A stretch of DNA of 64,000 nt from Cichorium intybus (lineage: Eukaryota; Streptophyta; Magnoliopsida; Asterales; Asteraceae). The stretch lies in contig CM042014.1 in assembly GCA_023525715.1 (NCBI GenBank), positions 23,106,404-23,170,403 on the forward strand. The letters run 5' to 3'. Made by a program: the position numbers and the translations under genes. The notes beneath the pieces were generated by a model. That model did not search any database, was not told the origin of the DNA, and was given only the letters and a program-made list of their open reading frames with translations. Below are positions 1 to 20,503 of the stretch, one piece after another. The stretch's first letter is position 1, and each line of letters starts with the position of its first letter.

Positions 1-2330
<2,330 letters not shown>

Positions 2331-2331
2331 A

Positions 2332-3562
<1,231 letters not shown>

Positions 3563-4760
3563 CACACATTTAGGAAAGTGCTCATGCTACAGTTTATTAA
3601 TGACAAAAACTATTGAATGCTTAACAAAAGAATTTATATAAATAATCAAAACCCTTTGGTTTATACAAGAATAAATTACAAGTAATTAAAGAACAACATT
3701 CTTCCAACAAACAAGTACTTATGAGTTGTTTGAGATTGTTTTTTAAAACAATTTATTTATTTATTGGTTTTTCAAAAAACGTATAAGTCTTAAAAAAATA
3801 TTTGGTAAACTTATAAGCATATTTCAGAAGTGTTTTCACAAGCCTTTGATTAGTCATTTTCCATAAGTCAAAAATCATTTACTTTTTGATAAATCTTCAT
3901 TAAAGTCTCAATATTTTGGCACAGTTTATGAAAATGTCTTAAATTATTTTTTATTAACAAAAAAGTCTCAAATTAATTTTTATTAACAAAAAGACAGAAA
4001 CTACATGTTTTATCTTCAATAAAGTCCTAATATTTTCGCACAGTTTACGGTAAAGTCTTATCATTAGCTGTTTTTTTGTCCTTTTTGTTAATAAAAATTA
4101 ATTTGTGATTTTTTCATAAAATAAGCCAAAATATTGAGACTTTATTGGAGATTTCCTTTTTGAAAATGCTTAAAATTTATGCATAGAAAAAAGATAAAAT
4201 TACACACTTGTTAACCTAACATTTTATTTTTTGAAAGTGGTTATGTCTTTTTGGTCATTTTACATATATAAAATAATTCATACACTTCTTAAAAATGACT
4301 TATCAATTTATAACTTTTTATTACTATATAAGCTAATCCAATTTTTTTACGAAAATTTCATTTTGTCACTGTGTAAACTAATAATCATTTTTATTAAAAT
4401 ATATTTATCTAATTAAATAAACACTTCCAACTAGCCCCTTAACATACCAAATTACCAATGTTGGGAAAAACACGATGTCTTAGTCAATTTAGCGCGTTGT
4501 TCGCATGTGCCCCTTCATTATCGTTATTGACTATAATGACAAATATTCTATAAGAAATGGACTTTTTCTCTATCAAGACTTTTAATTTATTGTGGATCAT
4601 TCAAAATGTATACAACATTCATATTTTACGTTATTTTAGAAAATGCAATAGTTTGTGTGAAAGTTTAATTGAAGATGTCTTTTGGAGTATTAATCTCATT
4701 TTAGAAGGACGTAAATTTCAAAAAAAAAAAAAAAACATTAGGTTTTTTTTTTAAAAAAAA
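3563..4760. other. AT-rich intergenic DNA
   Basis: No gene or complete element is recognised. AT-rich sequence with homopolymer runs near 4720-4765. Two related phrases (AAAGTCTCAATATTTTGGC near 3904 and AAAGTCCTAATATTTTCGC near 4020) and an inverted relative near 4120-4145 suggest a decayed repeat. Confidence 0.4.
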
Positions 4761-4763
4761 AAA

Positions 4764-5510
4764 AATCAATTTTAACACTGTGTTATTTTTTCAATTAAGT
4801 CACTAAGTTTTCAAATTTTTCCAATTAAGTCACCATGTTTTCAATTTTGTTTCAATTTTAACCATTTGATCGGTCAATCGATTGCCAGTCAACGTTGCAA
4901 GATGACGTGTCAGTCTTAGATGATACAACGCTAACATTGCATGCTGCCAGGCCCGTTCCTGACGGTGGTCAACACGGACGACCGCCCAGAGCCCATCGTC
5001 TTAGGGGGCCCAAAAATTGTATGTCCAATATAATATATATGTATATATTTGTAATCTAACATATACAAGTTGTTGAGCATTTTTATAATTTTTTAAAGCA
5101 AATGGTACTTATGGGGATAAGAATTTATAATAAATTATTAGATGCACTGGAATTATTACATCTTAATATGAAATATATAAGTGATCAAGGTTATGACAGT
5201 AGATTCAAATATTGAAACAAAACACAAGGTATTAAAAAACGACTACTTGTAATTGTTATAACTATATAAATCTTTAAAACTATACTTATAAAAAATGCTA
5301 GAAAATATTTTTTCTACATGGTTTTGCTAAATTTTTTTAGGGGCCTTTGTTTCTCCTCTCGTCCCGGCCCAAAAAAGTTTGGACCGGCCCTGCATGCTGA
5401 CATGACACCCAAGTGTCAAATTTGAAACAAAATTGAAAATATAGTGACTTAATTTGAAAAAACTAAAAACTTAGTGACTTAATTAAAAAAAATAACACAG
5501 TATCAAAATC
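4764..5510. mobile_element. TIR element, interrupted by a hAT MITE
   Basis: The left arm (4764-4860) contains ACTGTGTTATTTTTTCAATT and AAGTCACTAAGTTTTCAA. The right arm (5405-5510), reverse-complemented, gives ACTGTGTTATTTTTTTTAATT and AAGTCACTAAGTTTTTAG. These are imperfect ~95-bp inverted arms. The interior carries the hAT-like insertion 4948-5392. The ends sit in A/T homopolymers, so the TSD is not resolvable. Confidence 0.55.
4948..5392. mobile_element. hAT-like MITE
   Basis: The left end CAGGCCCGTTCC and the reverse-complemented right end CAGGGCCGGTCC form short hAT-type inverted ends. The flanks CATGCTGC (4940-4947) and CATGCTGA (5393-5400) are an 8-bp TSD with one mismatch. Length 445 bp, non-coding, hence non-autonomous. 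Confidence 0.65.
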
Positions 5511-5582
5511 ACTTTTTTTTGAAAACTTAGTGTATCTTTTGGAATTTGTCATAGATTTTTTTAAAAGTATAAATACGTCTTT

Positions 5583-8103
5583 TGTAACACCCGACTTTTA
5601 AAACAAAACACCCCTGAAAATTTTTCATTTAAAACAACGGTTTCAATACATAAAACCATAACAATAGGGGTATATTTTATTAAAAACGGGTACAAGTGTA
5701 TCAAGGAGAGTATAAAATACCATAATCTCCTTTGAAGCCGGGCTGCTACTGACAGCATCTATAAGTCCCACTTCTTTAGTCACGGACTCTATCTTTTCCC
5801 TTGTCAAGATCATGCTAACCTGCAGGGACATTTAACATATACCGTGAGCTATAAAGCTCAGTGAGTAATCATATCTGCAAATAACATGTAAAAGAACCAC
5901 GTTCATATATAATTCCCTATATATGATGAATCCCTTTTGACTCATATTTCCAACACAAGGTCCCATTCCATAGCCTCTTCTGGCTAGACGTATGTATGTT
6001 TGGATATCGGATCCAAACTCTTAGCCTTACTGGCTAATCGTATATATCTTAGGATTTCACATCCTACTTCATATCCCTACAGGCTGTTATTTGCATACTG
6101 ATCAAATCAAATCTGTTAGCCACATAAACCATACGTATATAAGAGAAAATAAACATATAAATTCTCAATTACCATTTCTTTCCCATAATTCATAGTCATA
6201 ATTGACCGCACCATATTTCATGGCTATATAAGCCGCACCATGTGTCATGGCTATACAAGCCGCACCAGAACATTTTCAACATATAAATCATAGCCCTAAG
6301 GCCGCGCCAAACAGGTTTTAGCAACCCAATATCATAGCCGTAAGGCCGCACCATTTTCATATAACAATATCATAGTCGTATAGGCCGCACCGATTGGATG
6401 TAGCATCTGATATCATAGCCATATAGGCCGCACCAGTTGGATATAACATCCAATATCATGGCCACAAGTGGCCGCACCATTTAATAACGTTTCATTTCAT
6501 AATCATTTATGGCTCACGGCTCCGTTCTTGTCATTTCATTGACTCCCGGCTTATCCGATTATTGCCTTTTTATTGACTCACAGCTCCGTTCTTGTCTATC
6601 GCAAACTCACGGCTTATCTGGTATTGTCTTTTCAACACATCTGTAAGCTATCAAGTTTCGTCCCCCAAATCTGTTTCAATCTGTAACAGTTCAATCAATA
6701 TATATCATTTATGATATAAGTGAGATTACTCACCTGGAGACTAGCTGCATTTAAATTTCCGGTTGTTTCTTGCCTTTGCATGCACCACAACCATTTGTCC
6801 CATACCTATATATTCATTTATATATAAAATGATAATAGGTTAACAATCATTTCAGTTAACTCCTAATACATAAGAGTCCAATATCAGACCAATTCCAAGT
6901 ATTTCCAAGCAATAACCATCGTTATAACAATTTAATACACTTCCCGAAATACGTGTATTCTACTACAGTGCTTTCGGGAAGTCGTATTCTCATTTTAATA
7001 ATTTTGTATGAGGTTTCACACCATATTAGACCTATGTTCAAATTTTCAGGTCAAACGGACAAGCCTAGCATCGAATTCATACTTCAAAAATTTGACAGAG
7101 AACAAGTTCTCCCCTGCCTCGACCACGCGTCGCGACCCAGGGCCTGGTCGCGTCGCGATTGCTGCTGGTACAGACCAGAATGTCCGATTTTTGTGCTATA
7201 AAATCCCATTTTCTCATTTTAAGCCCTTAATACACGACTTAATCAGTAGGGAATTGTTCCAGGACCAAAACCCTTCATTTACTTCAAGTTTTTAGCCATG
7301 GAAATCATGGATTTCAACCATTTCCAAAAATTCCCGTTTTTGCATTTTCAATCCAAAAACCAAAATTATCAAAGATTAATCACTTCTAATGATTTAGTTC
7401 AACTAAATTAACATCTAGAAGTCATTATTAACCATTAAAACCAAGTTAATCACAAGAACTCACAATCTAGGGTTCTTGATCAAAATTGTAAATCTTCAAA
7501 AATAGCAACCTACTTCCATGTTCTTAAGTTAAGTTCTTTAAGCATAACTTATTGGAAGTATTAAGCTATTACAACACATAATTCTTGACTGAAATTTCAG
7601 TCATCATATTTCTCAAGTGAAGAACACACACAAACCTAGGTTAGAAATTCAAAGAACTAACCTTAATTGCTTGAAAACTTCAAGCTCCAAGCTATTAATC
7701 CAATTCCACACTTCAATCTTCACGAATTCTGCAGAAATCGCATCATCAAAATCCTTCCCGTAGCTTCTCAACTGATCAGCCACCAATGGAGAGTCAACTC
7801 TCCTATTTATACTTCCAAATTTTACAATTTTAGTCCTTAAGTTCATTTTCTTGAACTTTTGGCACTATAATCAAGTTTTATTACAATAAAACTTTCATTC
7901 CTTATCCTTTTGCCACAAGCAAACAATATTTTACATAATTGGTCCTTTACATGGTCAAATGACCAAATTACCCTTTTATGGTAAAATGACCAATTTACCC
8001 ATTTTTGCTAGAATTAACTTTCTAATACTTAGAACACCATGTTAAATCATAAATACACTATAATTAACATATTAATACTTAGCAAAATTATCGTGGTGTT
8101 ACA
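5583..8103 (-). mobile_element. Solo LTR (Ty3/gypsy-type), 2.5 kb
   Basis: It starts TGTAACACC and ends GGTGTTACA, and is flanked by an exact 5-bp TSD, TCTTT (5578-5582 and 8104-8108). No internal domain lies between, so this is a solo LTR left by LTR-LTR recombination. A TATAAATAGG box reads on the minus strand (about 7803-7812), and the end motif AAAGTCGGGTGTTACA also reads on the minus strand, giving the orientation. Inside are short repeats with the core GGCCGCACCA (about 6235-6480) and a GC-rich GGTCGCGTCGCGA segment (7125-7159). Confidence 0.85.
6180..6480. repeat. GCCGCACCA short-repeat cluster inside solo LTR
   Basis: At least seven diverged copies of a CATAGCC-(n)-GGCCGCACC module in about 300 bp, spaced roughly 40-60 bp. 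They are internal to the LTR. Confidence 0.7.
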
Positions 8104-10134
<2,031 letters not shown>

Positions 10135-10175
10135 CTAGTATTCGGACAGTCCGCGCGATGCTGCGGAAGCCCCGT
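10135..10175 (-). mobile_element. Possible Helitron 3' terminus (minus strand)
   Basis: Read on the minus strand, GCGGACTGTCCGAATA is followed by CTAG and then a T, the A/T target site of Helitrons. A GC-rich self-complementary stretch (CCGCGC...GCGG) lies just inside. The matching TC-start was not found to the right, so only this end is called. Confidence 0.4.
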
Positions 10176-10520
10176 ATATCGAAAAAAACGCAGCTCGACA
10201 AAGACAAATTACGTAAAGGACGAAAAATGTAACTTTAAAATATAATAAGAGATTGGAATCGTAACTTACGAAATACTAATAATATAACTTTATAATAAAT
10301 AAGGTGAAAACAATTAATTCAAAATTAGTTGAGAGGAAAAAACGTAAATATAAAAGTTACTATAAGAACAATCAAAATTGCTATTTCCAAATCAAAACTT
10401 ATTTACAATTTGTATCCTATATTTTACCAATAATACTATGATCTGAATTTAATAATAATGGTTCTGGAGATAACAAAACCAAATGAATAATACTGTTCTC
10501 CTCACAAACGAAATTTGCTA

Positions 10521-10524
<4 letters not shown>

Positions 10525-10583
<59 letters not shown>
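10525..10583. repeat. (TA)n microsatellite
   Basis: About 58 bp of TA, directly left of a 95-bp tandem duplication. Confidence 0.95.
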
Positions 10584-10585
<2 letters not shown>

Positions 10586-10586
<1 letters not shown>

Positions 10587-10775
10587 CTAAAATAACGATT
10601 GTTTTATGAAGCATAATTTATACATTATTTGATTATTTATTTGCGATATTCTAAAACAGATTACTTCTTATCATGATTGGTCTAAAATAACGCTTGTTTT
10701 ATGAAGCATAATTTATACATTATTTGATTATTTATTTGCGATATTCTAAAACAGATTACTTCTTATAATGATTGG
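10586..10775. repeat. 95-bp tandem duplication
   Basis: Two adjacent copies (10586-10680 and 10681-10775) starting TCTAAAATAACG and ending ATGATTGG differ at only about two positions, so the duplication is recent. Confidence 0.9.
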
Positions 10776-10862
10776 TGCTTGTAAGATTGTATCACTTTTG
10801 GGCGATGGACGCTTAAATCATGTATCATATGTGATACCACACAAAAAACATGTTATACTTCA

Positions 10863-10868
<6 letters not shown>

Positions 10869-10957
<89 letters not shown>
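10869..10957. repeat. (TA)n microsatellite
   Basis: About 88 bp of TA, the left flank of the TIR element at 10958. Confidence 0.95.

Positions 10958-11776
<819 letters not shown>

Positions 11777-11829
<53 letters not shown>
11777..11829. repeat. (TC)n(TA)n microsatellite
   Basis: A TC run is followed by about 33 bp of TA. Confidence 0.95.
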
Positions 11830-11832
<3 letters not shown>

Positions 11833-12164
11833 AAGATCAAATGAGAACCAAAAAAATCGTGAGAACCCGAGAACCAAATCTGGACCTTTAGATCATAAAT
11901 TTTGATGGCCTAGATCAATAGTGGCATAATTGTAATTATAATCAAGTTTAAGGACAGGTTAGGTTTTTTAAAAATGAATTGAAGGGTAAATCAGGGACTA
12001 AAGATCGATCAAATTAAACAACCCCTACAAATCAGCATAATATCTTCTCTCTCACTATATCTCGTCCTTGTTCTCTCGCCTCCCACTCCAGCTTTTTCTC
12101 CATCCCTAATCGGATTCTCCTCATATGTATCCCTAATCGATCGATTAGTAAGCTTAGAGTTTGG

Positions 12165-12383
12165 TTGTCGTTGATTGATAGAATGAGGATTGCGTCAGCG
12201 ACGGAAAGAGAGGAGGAGAGGCGGAGGACGGCGGTGGAGGATGATCAGGATGAAGTGGTCGGGGAGGAGTACGTGGTGGAGGACGTTCGGAGATGGTCCT
12301 GTCGGTGGTTGCCTACACTGCGATTCGTGGATAACGTGATGATGACAATCGTAATTGCACCTTCTTCTCTCGGTCCACGGTGA
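12165..12383 (+). other. Unrecognised coding-like block
   Basis: GC-richer than its surroundings, with an Arg/Glu-rich frame (contains SATEREEERRR). It starts after a leader-like pyrimidine tract and lies inside the TIR element. No family motif is recognised; it may be captured exon or UTR sequence. Confidence 0.2.
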
Positions 12384-13525
12384 CAATCGTAATCGCAACT
12401 GTCGCTCCACCATCGATGTCGTCTGCAATCTTAATTCCACACCAAGTTCCTTCAGTTCAAAGAATTTAATCATGGAATCCCAAAGATAAGTCTTCTGCTT
12501 CTTAATTTAATCATCGATGAACACCAAGTTCCCTTAATTTAATGATGACAATCGTAATTGCACCTTTATTTGTTTGCAATTTGTATTTTCTGTGGTTGGT
12601 TTAAAATGCAACAAATGCTTTGGTACATTTTTCTCGGACGAACACCACGTGCTCGTTGAAATTCCCCAATCTGCTTTGTTCGTGATTCAAAGTAACCAAT
12701 ATGGTGACCTCTTTCTACAGCCAGGATGGAAACAAACAAATGAACGAAAATAGATGAAATAATTTACGTGTTAACAAAGGCAAAACAAGGAAGAAGATGG
12801 ACCAAAGAGCGATTCTTACATCTACCCACCCCTTCCCCTATTTTCCTTAGTTACAAAATTTCTGTAGTGACTTGTTTTGTCACATATTCTCCAACCAATT
12901 TATCTCTTTCGCAAGCTTCTTACCAGTTTTTTACTAAATCTTAAAAGGGTGTCTATGTTTTTCTTTGATCTTCAAGTTTTTCTTTGAGCTCATTGATTAT
13001 TTGATATATTTATTCCTTTCTTGTTTCAGGTTGACTTCAATGGCGACTTTAGCTAATATAGATGCTTGCACTTCACAACTCACTCAATCGTTGAATTCAA
13101 GGTTGACATGTAAATATTCGACAATGGGCCTGGAAAGTTGCAATTTTAGACCTAAGAATATGATATCTTATTATAATTGCATAAGCAATATCGATGCACT
13201 TCCATATATTTGTTTATTATAGGATCCGACTTCGAATTTGAACTCTAACATTATATTTTTGTTTTTCATTAGGGTATTGCACTCTATAAAAGGTATCCAG
13301 CTATAACGACAATGTCACCATGATCCTAAAGGTATGTAAGCGTGATCCTATTGTATTTTGACAATTTCAGGTTTTTTGTTCATGTATATCTAATTATACA
13401 TTTCTAATCATGATTTTTATTAAATGTGCAGTCTTTTATGGTGACTCACTGGAATGTATATGTAAGATCAGCTCTTGATGTCACTTTTCAAAAGGTTTTT
13501 TTAGTAATTATGATGTAATTAATAT

Positions 13526-14065
13526 GTGGATATACGCACAAATCTATGTGTATATATTCGTATAAATATGTATGTGAATATACATATGTGCATATATGCA
13601 TATACGTATGAGCATATACAGATATACGTATGTGATTATTTGTATATGTATCTGTATATGTATGTGCATATGTACATATACGTATGTGATTATGTGTGTA
13701 TACGTATGTGCGTATGTGTATATGTGTATTTGTTCATATTTGTATATGTGCATAAGTGCATATATGCATATATGTATATGCATTTGTGCAAAATGTATGC
13801 ATTTTTATTAAATATGTATCTGAATATACGTATATGCATATATGCATAAAGTATGTGCATATGCAGATATACGTATGTGATTATGTACATGTATGTGAAT
13901 ATGTACATATACGTATGTGATTATGTGTGTATACGTATGTGCGTATATGCATATACGTATGTGTATATGTGCATTTGTTCATATACATATAGTGCATATG
14001 TGTATATATGTATGTGCATATGTGCATATATGTATATGCATTTGTGCATATGTCTATGCTTTTTT
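13526..14065. repeat. Alternating purine-pyrimidine cluster (ATACGTATGTGCATATG)
   Basis: About 540 bp built from ATACGTATG, TGTGCATAT and TATGTGATTATGTG units in variable order. Several open frames cross it because the motif lacks stops in several frames; they are not genes. Confidence 0.85.
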
Positions 14066-14708
14066 ATTAAAGTTTTTGCAGATTTTGAAGACTTTGTCGA
14101 GTAATTCGAAGAAGTGAAGACCGAAGACTACATGACAATTAAGGATGAACAAATGAATATATTTTTGATATTTTGTTGTATTGCTTTGTTTTTTAGTTTA
14201 TAGTTATATGGGCTAAAATGAACGTATGTTATTTTTATGTTGTTTTTTAATAAAATGGTATTGTTTATGCTTTGTGTTCGAATATTTTTGTTAATTTTAT
14301 CTGAACATTATGAAATATGGATTTTTTATGTTTTTTTTGAAAAAGTATCGAATGTGCACATATGCATCTTGGGATATAATGCAAAAACTTAAATATGCAT
14401 ATATGCATTTTGTTAAAAACTGCCATATCAGAAACTGATTATAAAAAAAATTCCAAAATCCGGTTCTTTAAAAAAAAAAAATTAAAATTCTGATTTTTTT
14501 TAATATTTCGAAAATATTTTGAAATTTTCTTATTTTCAAATTCAAAATTTTGATTTTTAGTATCCTTAATTTTATGAGATGGTGCCAAAAATAAAAAAAT
14601 TCAGAATTAAATGAGATTTGTTAAATGACCATCATGTCTTTTTATGATTCAACCAATCAGAAAGAGTTCTCTGGTTCTCATGAAAAAAATGGTTCTCATT
14701 TGATCCTG

Positions 14709-14815
<107 letters not shown>

Positions 14816-14959
14816 ACATCTGACAAATGCATTTCTCTTTTCTCACATGATTTGATTAAGGCCGGTGAAAAAAACAAAAAGAAAACAACCAAGCAAGATC
14901 ACAATGATTTAGATAGTTCACTCGATCAAATCTAATCAAGCTACCTTCAGTGGAAACTA

Positions 14960-15190
14960 GACCCATGACCCAGATCCCACCTTACCGTACCCGTACCCAC
15001 GACTACCTTAGCCCAACCGTACCCTACCCACCCTAACCCCTACCTTCCCTACCACACTCGACCCTAACACACCCAAACCCATACCCCACCCCTGGCCCCA
15101 CCTACCCTACCTCACCACACCATATCCCACCACGACCCACCCCCACTCCACCCCACCCCACTCACCCCTTCCCTACCTACCGCCACCCCA
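14960..15190. repeat. Degenerate (ACCC/TACC)n tract
   Basis: About 230 bp that are almost purine-free on one strand apart from A, made of CCTACC, CCACCC and CCCTA words. It is not a regular telomere-type repeat. Confidence 0.75.
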
Positions 15191-16024
15191 TCACTGATCT
15201 GCTCTGGAGCCCCGTGCAATCATTTTGACCAATTTACGATCGATTCCAAACCCAAGGGTTCGGCATAACCACACACAGGGTGTACCAAGTGGAACCGAGC
15301 TTGGTCCCATCATCGTATTTTGGTGGGTAGTTATTGGGAACATTGAGTTGTTTATAGCACTTGTTGTCGGAGGTTTCTTGCCAAACCGCGATATCTTATT
15401 TCCGTTGAATAATTTAAAGCACATTGAAGTCAAAATCTCTTCTAATTTCTCGTAATCAGACTTTTGATCTTCTATGGTCGTGTTCCAACCTCTCCAAAGA
15501 TGTTGTCAAAGCTTACAACCCATTGGTTGTTAGTTTTGTCAAATCAGATCACAAAATCCAATTGAGTCGATTTGCATATTGAACGAGTAACAGACAATCA
15601 ATTTGTAAGAATCAATCTCTAACTGAGTTGATAGCTTAAAATCGAACACCTCGTACACCACTGATTGGTTGTCTTTGTCACATGGATCTGTCTAAGGGAG
15701 GGAGGCGGTGGGGGATAGATCGTAAATTATGACGATGTAAATGGGGTAAAGGAGGAGAGGGTGGTTTTGGGTAATGGTTTGAGCGAGATGTAGATGGTGG
15801 AGATGGGGATAATGCAATGAGCGTGGTGGTTTTAGGTAATGGTTTGACTGGCCTAAGTCAAAACCTCTGTGTAATAGAATTGCATCTTATACTCCGTTGG
15901 TTGCTAAAAGAAATTCTTCGAATCATTAACCCCTGAATCGATTAGTGTTGTTCGAAAGCTATGATTGACGATCCGGAAAAATCCAAGTGTAGAGGAAAAT
16001 ATTTCTTCGATTTTGGTTGATGGG

Positions 16025-16026
<2 letters not shown>

Positions 16027-16088
<62 letters not shown>
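16027..16088. repeat. (GA)n microsatellite
   Basis: About 60 bp of GA. Confidence 0.95.
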
Positions 16089-16090
<2 letters not shown>

Positions 16091-16341
16091 GTGGGCATGA
16101 GATGGGGTGGGGTGGTTTTTTTCTTTTTTTTCTTTTTTAATTATTAGAAAAATAAAAATAAATAGAAAAAAGAAATTGGAAAGGGCAATAATGTCTTTTT
16201 ACATGGACCAGAGACCTACCATGAGCGATTTCGAAACCACAGGGACTTCCAGCATACGTTTTGCAAAACATCAAGTTTTTAATATTTTGTCCAAAAGTAC
16301 AACCTTAAGCAAATCACAGGGACCAATGATGCAATTTACTC

Positions 16342-17170
16342 TAAAATTAAATAATGTCCATAAGTTCGTCTAAAGAGACTATCAATGGTGTTCGAATTGG
16401 ACTTTTGTAATCTTGGGGATTGTGGCTAAGTCCAACTCTTGAAGCTCGATGATGTTTAAAGTCTTTTTAATACTTCTCACAAATTAACCTTTGTACGAGT
16501 CTACGAGATCAATGCGTATAGAATACATGTATTAACCGTGTTATTGGAGTATCATGATATGAATTTTCATTATATTTATTGTATATGGCGTGTAATGTCA
16601 TTTTAAAATTTGTCGATTTCCATTCATGATAAGAATATTGCTAAATCGATCGACCTTGATTATCATTTTAATTTCGCTATCGTAAAAAACAATTTAAATA
16701 TATAATGATTAATTAAAAATCCATACAAAAATTATATGTAATATTGATGATTTGTTTTAAGATGGAAAATCAATACATTATATGCTGTCAAAGACTCAAA
16801 GTCATCTTTACTGCCGCGTTTTGCGCTGGAGGCTCTCATCACTCTTGGAGTCTTGGTACCTTCTCTTTTCTGTTTGTTTGCCTTTCTTAACTTGTTTCAT
16901 TTTGTTTAAACGTCAAGATTGATGTTATTCCTGTTTGCAAGTATTATACCCACGAATAGATTGGGCTGACACCTACAACTATCATTCAATAATTTTTGGA
17001 ATTATAAAATATGTTTAAAAATTATAATTATCACAATTATTTTTTTTAATAATTTTTTTTGGCTTTTATTAATTGTATAGATTCAAGTTTTGTTATCTTA
17101 CATCACCACCCTTTGAAGAGTTTTTATTATTGTTAAAATCAATATGGTATCATGCCACCATTAGTAAATT
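16342..17170. other. Intergenic DNA, nothing recognised
   Basis: AT-rich with no convincing gene. A phrase at about 17148 (ATATGGTATCATGCC) resembles a decayed initiator-Met primer-binding site, but no LTR could be assigned to it. Confidence 0.4.
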
Positions 17171-17189
17171 TAAACCCTAATAATTTTCC

Positions 17190-18560
17190 GAAACCATCAC
17201 CCTTCTCTACCATCTATGTTGTCATTCATCCATATTTGAGTAGAACCTAACTCTTTAATTTTCTCGTCAAAACATATATTCTAACTCGTAAATGCTTGTT
17301 TCAAATCATATATGGACCTCTGAAAGCTTGCACACTTGATCAAGATGCTTCAGATTAACAAAACCTTCTGGCTTCACCATATAAACATCCTTGTCGAGGT
17401 GCATGGTTAAGAAAGTACTTATAACATCCATTTTACACATCCCATAGTTAAAATATGTGACTATGACAATAATTATATCAGTTACATTAATCCTTACGAC
17501 TAGTGAAAATGTTTCCTCATGGTTTATACCATGACTCTATGTAAATCCTTTCACCACAAGTTGTGCTTTAGAGGCGTGCATGTTCCCGTCCATATTTGTC
17601 TTCTTCTTGAAGACCCATTTACTCCCAACAACTCTGTTCCGTGGTGGAAGGTCGACCAAGTTCCAAACTACTTCCTTCTTTCTTCTTGGACAATCGGATG
17701 AAACATGTCCCACTTCATTATAAATGTAGCATCAAAATTCATTTTCATATTTGTTTGTGAAATGTCCATTTTCACCATATTTGAAACAAACCATGCATTC
17801 TTTCGTCTTCGATTGCACATCTTAAATATTATCGTTTCATTCAAACTTCTTTTTCATTTTGTTAAAGTTGCCTTTACCTCATGAGTCTTCGCGTTCTTTC
17901 TTTTGTTGCTTTGCTTCCTTGATTTTATTTGTGTTGATTCTCAAAAGCCTTCTCAAGCTTCCTAGCCTTTTTCATAGCTTTATCAAGAGTAATTGATTCT
18001 CCAACGGTTAATTGAAAATTGTGTGGTAGTCTATACGTATATTTACTAACATTTGTTATGTCATCTGATGATAATATTTTCACAAAAAGCTCAAAAAATT
18101 AAGAAATTTGGTGTTGTATATTGTAATAATCATTCTCTCTTTCTTCAATCCAAGAGAGCATTTTTCAACTTGGTGAATTTCCTCCATCATGCAAAACCTT
18201 TCTTTAAGTTTCTCTTGATATTCGTCCCAAGATAGTTGATTTATGACAAGAGTGTTAATCGTTTGCTTAAGTTAAATCCATGATTATAAGGCTTAGGATT
18301 TCAATTTTGTCACAACTAATTTGTCATTTGGTTATCATGACATTCGTGTGTACAAAATTCCATATCCATCTTGATTATCCAATTGTGCATCATAATTGGA
18401 TTAGGGGTTCCATCATAATTGAAGGTTGAAACCTACTAAACTTTTTATATGTGCACCCCATCTTCGCAACTTCCATTTCTCTTGGGTAACTTATTAAAGG
18501 TGGTTCATTTTCCATACTCCCACATGACATTTTGAAATTACCTTCACTCACCTCATTCAT
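17190..18560 (-). pseudogene. Decayed retrotransposon: gag and copia-type RT remnant
   Basis: On the minus strand about 17680-17290 encodes a broken Ty1/copia reverse-transcriptase start: VWNLVDLPP, VVGSKWVFKKK, INHEETFS and CKMDV...VYMVKPEGFV are the conserved blocks, with an in-frame stop after KGFT. Directly upstream (about 17830-17700) are two zinc-knuckle-like motifs (CFKYGENGH with the last Cys lost, and CYIYNEVGHVSSDC). Further upstream (about 18560-17900) is gag-like text with several stops and frameshifts. Protease and integrase, expected between gag and RT in copia, are missing, so there is an internal deletion or a fusion of two elements. Non-functional. Confidence 0.6.
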
Positions 18561-18974
18561 CATATTAGTGGTGTTCCCTCATATCATCCCCTTTATTTAT
18601 TTTGATCCTTACGTCTTCAACTTCAAGCGTTCATTGAAACCTTCCTAACATCTAATATTATTGAAGAACCATCACTACATTATTGATTAAAAACTATTTA
18701 ACATATTGATGCATATTGCTCTTCAATGTGGTGTTTAACAACATTTCCAACACCTGTCAGGGCATGGTTACCTCTTGTGTTCACCATTTCTAAGGAATTC
18801 TACATGTTAATACTTAAATAATAATTAAACACCGAAAATTATAACACATATATTCCTAATTTATACTCTAATGTCATACTACTTACTTTCTAAGTTCTTA
18901 ATAATCATTAAGGTCTAAGTCTAAGCACTAAACTAAGCACTTAGTTCACTTAAACCAATGTTGTTATACCGACT
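18561..18974. other. Intergenic or retroelement 5' leader
   Basis: No gene seen. Just left of the LTR-like start at 18975 the minus strand reads CGGTATAACAAC, a possible worn initiator-Met primer-binding site. Confidence 0.3.
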
Positions 18975-20456
<1,482 letters not shown>

Positions 20457-20503
20457 TAGGTCAAAGGCAAAGTATTAATGCTTGAAGTGTCGAGTATCGT
20501 GAT

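Noticed and set aside
6180..6480. CRISPR-like spaced repeats (GGCCGCACCA cluster)
   Set aside because: The repeats are short and degenerate and lie inside a plant LTR; there is no array regularity and the genome is eukaryotic.
13526..14117. Several overlapping Cys/Tyr/Ile-rich frames
   Set aside because: The repeat cluster lacks stops in many frames on both strands. There is no domain and no conserved start.
14960..15190. Possible interstitial telomere repeat
   Set aside because: CCCTAA-like words occur, but there is no regular 7-bp CCCTAAA array.
15191..15455. Overlapping frames on both strands in the 15.2-15.5 kb GC-richer block
   Set aside because: Neither has a recognisable motif. Open frames on both strands suggest composition, although the block may be captured DNA.
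16342..16350. TAAAATTAA as the TSD of the MULE ending at 16341
   Set aside because: No matching copy next to a left TIR was found in the window; only the right end is called.
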